From assembly GCA_902796115.1 (NCBI GenBank), contig CADBNX010000437.1, forward strand, positions 1 through 9,537: a DNA stretch of 9,537 nt, read 5' to 3'. The position numbers and the translations under genes were made by a program. Below, in pieces: positions 6,183-9,537 of this stretch. The first letter of the stretch is position 1, and each line of letters starts with the position of its first letter. The DNA is from an uncultured Eubacteriales bacterium (lineage in GTDB: Bacteria; Bacillota; Clostridia; Christensenellales; Aristaeellaceae). The notes below the pieces were generated by a model that made no database searches, was not told the DNA's origin, and saw only the letters and a list, made by a program, of their open reading frames with translations.

Positions 6183-6183
6183 C

Positions 6184-7866
6184 TTATTTGCTGGCGTACC
6201 ACTCGTTCACTTCTTCGGTGATCCGGTCTCCGCCCATGGAGCTGAAGGACTGCAGCCAGGCGTCGAAGCCCTCGTCCACGCCGACTTCACCGATGATGAT
6301 GCGGATGAACGCGGCCAGCTGCTCGGACTTGATGGCGCTCCAGCGGTCCTGCATGAATTCGCTCTGGGCGCCCAGGAACGCGTCGTAGCTGATGCGGTCG
6401 TTGTTGATCGCGTCGGCCAGCACCTGCATCGGCGTGCCGTCGTCCGGACCGAACATATGCATCCAGGCCCATTCGGAAGAGGTGTGGAAGTTGGCCCAGT
6501 AGGTGATGGCTTTCGAGCGCAGCAGCGATTCGTCGCCGGTCTCAAACACCTGCAGCAGGTTCAGCCAGGTGTCGTAGTTGTCCCAGCTGGACACGGAGCC
6601 CTGGAAGGGCTGCAGGGTCTGCGCGTCGTCGTTGGACATCCAGAAGGAGCCCAGGGTGACGCCGGAACGGTAGGTGAAGGAGCACAGCGCGCTGATCTTG
6701 CCCACGATTTCGGGATGATCGTAATTCGCGTTGATCACGACCCAGCCGCGGCGTACGGGGTTCAGCAGCTGATAGACCGGTTCGCCCGTCACGGAGGGCA
6801 GGTTCACGCAGTACCATTCGGCTTCGGGATGCTCTTCCAGCATGGTCTGCAGCTGATGCGCGACCCAGTGTCCGGCATAGAGGACGCCCGCTTTGCCCGC
6901 CAGCGCGGTTCCGAGCGCGGTGCCGTTGGTCTGGGTGATGAATTCCTTGTCCAGATAGCCTTCCTCATAGAGCGTATGCAGGAAGGAAAGGGCTTCCTTC
7001 ACTTCGGGCTGTACGCCGCCCCATTCCACCTTGCCGTCCTTCTCGATCCAGAATTCCGGACGGGCGTTGAAGGCCGCGAACAGGCCGCGGGTGCCGTAGT
7101 AGAGATCCTTGTCGATGACCATGCCGAAGGTGTTGGCCTGGCCGTCGCCGTCAAAGTCCGCCGCCATGAAGGCGTCCATGATGGCTTTCAGGTCGTCGAT
7201 GGTCTTCGGGGCTTCGAGGCCCAGCTTCTCCATCCAGTCCTTGCGGAGCCAGATATAGGAGAAGGTATCGGTATCGGAAATGTTCCTCGGGATGCCGTAG
7301 CACTTGCCCTCATAGGAGGCCATTTCCACCAGGCGGCCGCCGTCGGAGAAGATGATGTCCTGATCTTCCTGGGTCATGGTGTCCTTGATGACGTCGTCCA
7401 CCGGGATGATCAGCTCGTTCGCCGCCAGCTGCAGCAGGTCGGTCTGATCGGTGACCAGCCACACATCGGGCAGGTTGCCGGCCGCCATTTCAAGGCGCAT
7501 TTTCGTGATGTATCCGTTATCGGCGGAGTTGGCAAGCCAGTCGTACACGATGTCGATATTCAGGATTTCGCGGCAGGCCTGCGCGAAACGGTTGTTCTCG
7601 AGGGTTTCGCCCCACCACTCGTTCCAGATCGCCATATTGGCTTCCGTGCTGGAGCCGTAATAGTTGACCACATGTACGGTCACGGGCTCGTCATAGGGCT
7701 TGATGATGTCGCCTTCGCCCTTCTCCTCCCAGTAGGGGATCAGGTTTTCCTTCATGAGCTCCATCTGCTTTGCCAGATAATCCGGCTCATGCTGGTCGAT
7801 GGCGAGCGCAGCGGTGCAGCTGAGCAGCATGCACAGCGCGACGAGGACGGTAATGAATTTCTTCAT
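6184..7866 (-). CDS. Extracellular solute-binding protein, LplA/YtcQ-like (family 1), 560 aa
   Basis: This is the substrate receptor of the adjacent importer. The N-terminus MKKFITVLVALCMLLSCTAALA is a clear export signal. Cleavage after Ala-Leu-Ala22 by signal peptidase I is possible; alternatively 'LLSC' with Cys17 could serve as an imperfect lipobox, which would anchor the protein to the membrane as expected in Gram-positive cells. The mature protein has the long (about 540 aa) size of LplA-type receptors and their usual segments: 'AAGNLPDVWL' (about 128-137), 'YGIPRN' (190-195), 'WLRKDWMEKLGLEAPKTIDD' (206-225), and a calcium-loop-like DFDGDGQANT (237-246). Many Trp and Tyr residues fit carbohydrate binding. 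ATG at 7866 follows AGGAGG (7874-7879) with a 7-base spacer. It is the first gene of the operon, under a promoter and operator-like palindrome. The ligand is unknown; known relatives bind oligosaccharides such as rhamnogalacturonan fragments. Confidence 0.95.
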   Translation of the reverse strand: MKKFITVLVALCMLLSCTAALAIDQHEPDYLAKQMELMKENLIPYWEEKGEGDIIKPYDEPVTVHVVNYYGSSTEANMAIWNEWWGETLENNRFAQACREILNIDIVYDWLANSADNGYITKMRLEMAAGNLPDVWLVTDQTDLLQLAANELIIPVDDVIKDTMTQEDQDIIFSDGGRLVEMASYEGKCYGIPRNISDTDTFSYIWLRKDWMEKLGLEAPKTIDDLKAIMDAFMAADFDGDGQANTFGMVIDKDLYYGTRGLFAAFNARPEFWIEKDGKVEWGGVQPEVKEALSFLHTLYEEGYLDKEFITQTNGTALGTALAGKAGVLYAGHWVAHQLQTMLEEHPEAEWYCVNLPSVTGEPVYQLLNPVRRGWVVINANYDHPEIVGKISALCSFTYRSGVTLGSFWMSNDDAQTLQPFQGSVSSWDNYDTWLNLLQVFETGDESLLRSKAITYWANFHTSSEWAWMHMFGPDDGTPMQVLADAINNDRISYDAFLGAQSEFMQDRWSAIKSEQLAAFIRIIIGEVGVDEGFDAWLQSFSSMGGDRITEEVNEWYASK

Positions 7867-7873
7867 GATGATT

Positions 7874-7879
7874 CCTCCT
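7874..7879 (-). promoter_or_regulatory. Ribosome binding site of the binding-protein gene
   Basis: AGGAGG on the - strand, 7 bases before the ATG at 7866. It is an ideal site and fits the expected high expression of a solute-binding protein. Confidence 0.9.
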
Positions 7880-7899
7880 GATCGATCGAATGAATACTA

Positions 7900-7917
7900 C
7901 AATTCCGGCCGGAATTG
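7900..7917. promoter_or_regulatory. Perfect 18-bp palindrome, probable operator of the importer operon
   Basis: CAATTCCGGCCGGAATTG is a perfect dyad. It lies just downstream of the predicted - strand start site (about 7921), at roughly +4 to +21, and about 20 bases before the ribosome binding site. This is a classic place for a repressor that blocks initiation or early elongation. It does not match the catabolite-repression (cre) consensus. No regulator gene is in the window to pair with it. A role as an RNA hairpin in the leader is also possible. Confidence 0.7.
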
Positions 7918-7927
7918 ACTTATGTTT

Positions 7928-7957
7928 ATTATAGGATTTTCGCCTCTTTTCCCGCAA
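7928..7957 (-). promoter_or_regulatory. Promoter of the importer operon
   Basis: On the - strand the -10 box is TATAAT (7928-7933, perfect). The -35 candidate is TTGCGG (7952-7957, three of six) at 18 bases. The predicted start near 7921 gives a leader of about 55 bases containing the 18-bp palindrome. Confidence 0.75.
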
Positions 7958-8020
7958 GGGCCAGATTTTTACATGTGGGCAGAAATTTTGACGTGATGCG
8001 CGTAAAGCAAATATCTGAAA

Positions 8021-8046
8021 AGTGCAGGTTTTCCGAAAAATACACT
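8021..8046. promoter_or_regulatory. Imperfect dyad upstream of the glycyl radical enzyme promoter
   Basis: TTTTC-C-GAAAA (8029-8039) is flanked by AGTG (8021-8024) and CACT (8043-8046), giving a 26-base near-symmetric site centred about 46 bases upstream of the predicted start of the + strand gene. It overlaps the -35 region, which itself has no good match. This suggests an activator or repressor site, but short AT-rich symmetry can arise by chance. Confidence 0.35.
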
Positions 8047-8073
8047 GGAGAAAAAGAAAAAAAGCGGTATAAT
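8045..8073 (+). promoter_or_regulatory. Promoter of the glycyl radical enzyme gene
   Basis: A perfect TATAAT lies at 8068-8073, about 20 bases before the start codon. The -35 position for a 17-base spacer (CTGGAG, 8045-8050) is poor, so the promoter may depend on an activator. The predicted start near 8080 leaves a very short leader of about 15 bases that just contains the GAAGGGG ribosome binding site (8081-8087). Confidence 0.65.
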
Positions 8074-8095
8074 ACGCACAGAAGGGGTGAGGGTG

Positions 8096-9537
8096 ATGCT
8101 TCCGTATGAAGCGCTGAAAGACGAGATCCTTCGGGGTGTGCGGCATCCGGACTGGTCGGAGGGGCCGGACCGGGAAGCGCTGGAAAAAGCGCTGCATGAA
8201 ATCGAAGAACGCTTTTGCGCGGAAAGCCGGGCCGTGATCAAGGCCCGCATGACCGCGTATATCCTGGAAAACGCGCCCGTGGCCGTGGAGAAACACGCCG
8301 TTTTCGCGGACCGTATCCGCCACGAAAACACGCTCCTGCGGGTGCGCGAGGAGTGGACTGCGCGGGAAAAGGAAGAGAACGCGGCCCTGCGGGACGCGCT
8401 CGCGGAAACGGAAGGGGGGGCGCGCCTGCGCGCCTGGAGCGGCGGGCTGGACTGCAGCCACACCTGTCCGGACTGGGAGAGGATCCTGCGCCTCGGAATC
8501 CCCGGCATCCCGGCGGAATTGAAGGCGGCGCAAGCGCCGGACGGCAGCGCCGGATTCACGCAGGCGGGCGTCATCGTATGGGAGGGGATGCGTACCTATG
8601 CCCTCCGGCTGGCGGCGCGCGCGGACGGGGCGCCCTGCGCGGCTTTTCTTTCGGGCCTTGCGGCGCACGCGCCCGAAAGCGTGCCGGAGGCGCTGCAGCT
8701 GATGCTGCTGGTATACATTGTGCAGACGGAGATCGAGGGCACCTATGTGCGCTCCTTCGGAAGACTGGATCAGCTGCTGCTGCCGTTCTTTGCGCGCGAT
8801 ACGGCAGAAGGAAAATACACTTTGGAAGAGGAAAAGGAATTCCTGCGGCACTTTTACGCCAGGATCAGCGCCATCAATCACCCGAACAACATTCCCATCT
8901 GCCTGGCGGGGCAGGACCGGGACGGAAACTGCGCCGTTAACGGGCTGACGGAGCTTTTGCGCGAAGTATACGACGGCATGGGCCTCTACAGCCCCAAATT
9001 TCAGATCCGGGTCACGGACGGCGTGCCGGACGAATATCTGAAAAAGGTGCTCGGCAGCATCCGCGGCGGACGCTCAAGCTACGTATTCATGAACGACGAT
9101 TCCGTGATCCCGGCATTGGAAAAGCTCGGCGTCGCGCCCGCCGACGCGCGGGATTATGTGCCGGTGGGCTGCTACGAACCGGACGCGTATGGCGAAGTGC
9201 CCTGCACCTGCGCGGGAACGGTCAGCATGCTCAAATGCGTCGAGACGGCGCTCTTTGACGGCCGTGACCCGCGCACGGGAGAGCAGATCGGGCCGCGCAC
9301 GGGGGAAGCGGCGGATTTTGAAGATTTTCAGGCGTTTCTTGACGCGGTGCACAGGCAGACGGCGCATGCCGTCGCCATGAGCATGAAGCGCGTTGACGCG
9401 TGGGAAAAATGCTACGCGCGGCTGAATCCGTCGCCGCTGTTTTCCTCAGGGCTGGCCTGCTGCGCGGAAAGACGGAAGGACGCCTATCAGGGCGGCGCGC
9501 TGTACGCTGATTCCTCCATCAATCTGATCGGCATGAC
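8096..9537 (+). CDS. Glycyl radical enzyme (PFL-like dehydratase/lyase type), N-terminal 480 aa; 3' end outside window
   Basis: The frame runs open from ATG 8096 to the right edge, without a stop. It has the pyruvate-formate-lyase-like barrel pattern. 'SHTCPDWERILRLGIPGI' (about 121-138, His122) resembles the 'GHt.pdy..vL..GL.GI' segment of glycyl radical eliminases. 'HPNNIPICLAG' then 'NGLTELLREVYDG' and 'YVFMNDD' (Asn333) follow. The active-site loop 'VPVGCYEP' has Cys359 and Glu361. A Gly-Cys-x-Glu loop is typical of dehydratases and lyases (glycerol or diol dehydratase, choline lyase), whereas pyruvate formate-lyase has Cys-Cys. The known mechanism is that a glycyl radical, installed by a radical-SAM activase, makes a thiyl radical on this Cys that abstracts H from the substrate. 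The C-terminal glycyl loop and any activase gene lie beyond the window. Cys359 is earlier than in glycerol dehydratase (Cys433), so this is a compact member. An in-frame GTG at 8093 is an alternative start. It is divergent from the importer operon. Substrate unknown. Confidence 0.9.
   Translation, partial: MLPYEALKDEILRGVRHPDWSEGPDREALEKALHEIEERFCAESRAVIKARMTAYILENAPVAVEKHAVFADRIRHENTLLRVREEWTAREKEENAALRDALAETEGGARLRAWSGGLDCSHTCPDWERILRLGIPGIPAELKAAQAPDGSAGFTQAGVIVWEGMRTYALRLAARADGAPCAAFLSGLAAHAPESVPEALQLMLLVYIVQTEIEGTYVRSFGRLDQLLLPFFARDTAEGKYTLEEEKEFLRHFYARISAINHPNNIPICLAGQDRDGNCAVNGLTELLREVYDGMGLYSPKFQIRVTDGVPDEYLKKVLGSIRGGRSSYVFMNDDSVIPALEKLGVAPADARDYVPVGCYEPDAYGEVPCTCAGTVSMLKCVETALFDGRDPRTGEQIGPRTGEAADFEDFQAFLDAVHRQTAHAVAMSMKRVDAWEKCYARLNPSPLFSSGLACCAERRKDAYQGGALYADSSINLIGM

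Noticed and set aside
7988..8017. A TTGACG hexamer at 7988-7993 as a second + strand promoter
   Set aside because: The best -10 candidate at 18 bases (TATCTG) is poor, and it would lie upstream of the better TATAAT at 8068. The evidence is too weak to list.
7787..8881. A 364-residue - strand frame spanning the divergent promoter region and the glycyl radical enzyme
   Set aside because: It crosses both promoters and is antisense to a well-supported enzyme; the translation is low-complexity and Arg-rich.

Overview
The window looks like a carbohydrate-utilisation region from a GC-rich, anaerobic, Gram-positive-type bacterium, most likely a Clostridia-class Bacillota from a gut, rumen or sediment community. 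This placement is an inference. It rests on strong AGGAGG-type ribosome binding sites, sigma-A-type promoters with TATAAT boxes, a three-gene LplA/LplB/LplC-type sugar ABC importer without SusC/SusD genes, and an oxygen-sensitive glycyl radical enzyme. I see no tRNA, rRNA, CRISPR array, insertion sequence or phage gene.

Layout. (i) Positions 1-959, + strand: the C-terminal part of a family 2 glycoside hydrolase whose start lies outside the window. (ii) Positions 963-4179, - strand: a three-gene unit (URO-D-like protein, then Cys-type sulfatase, then Nudix hydrolase). It has its own near-consensus promoter directly behind the transporter genes, and it converges on the glycosidase with a 3-base gap. 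(iii) Positions 4183-7866, - strand: the importer operon, ordered solute-binding protein, permease, permease. Two strong hairpins sit between the binding-protein gene and the first permease gene. (iv) Positions 7867-8095: a 229-base divergent control region. It holds a consensus -10 box on each strand and a perfect 18-base palindrome just downstream of the predicted importer start site. (v) Positions 8096-9537, + strand: the first 480 codons of a pyruvate-formate-lyase-like glycyl radical enzyme of dehydratase/lyase type (Gly-Cys-Tyr-Glu active site), running off the window.

How the genes may work together (inference). The importer would bring in an oligosaccharide or modified sugar and would need a shared ATPase encoded elsewhere. 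The GH2 enzyme and the sulfatase would remove glycosyl and sulfate groups, which suggests a sulfated glycan or glycoconjugate. The glycyl radical enzyme and the URO-D-like protein would process a released moiety by radical elimination and possibly by methyl-group or related chemistry. The substrate cannot be read from the sequence. The combination of a divergent glycyl radical enzyme, a URO-D-like protein and a sulfatase around one importer is the most interesting aspect of the window.
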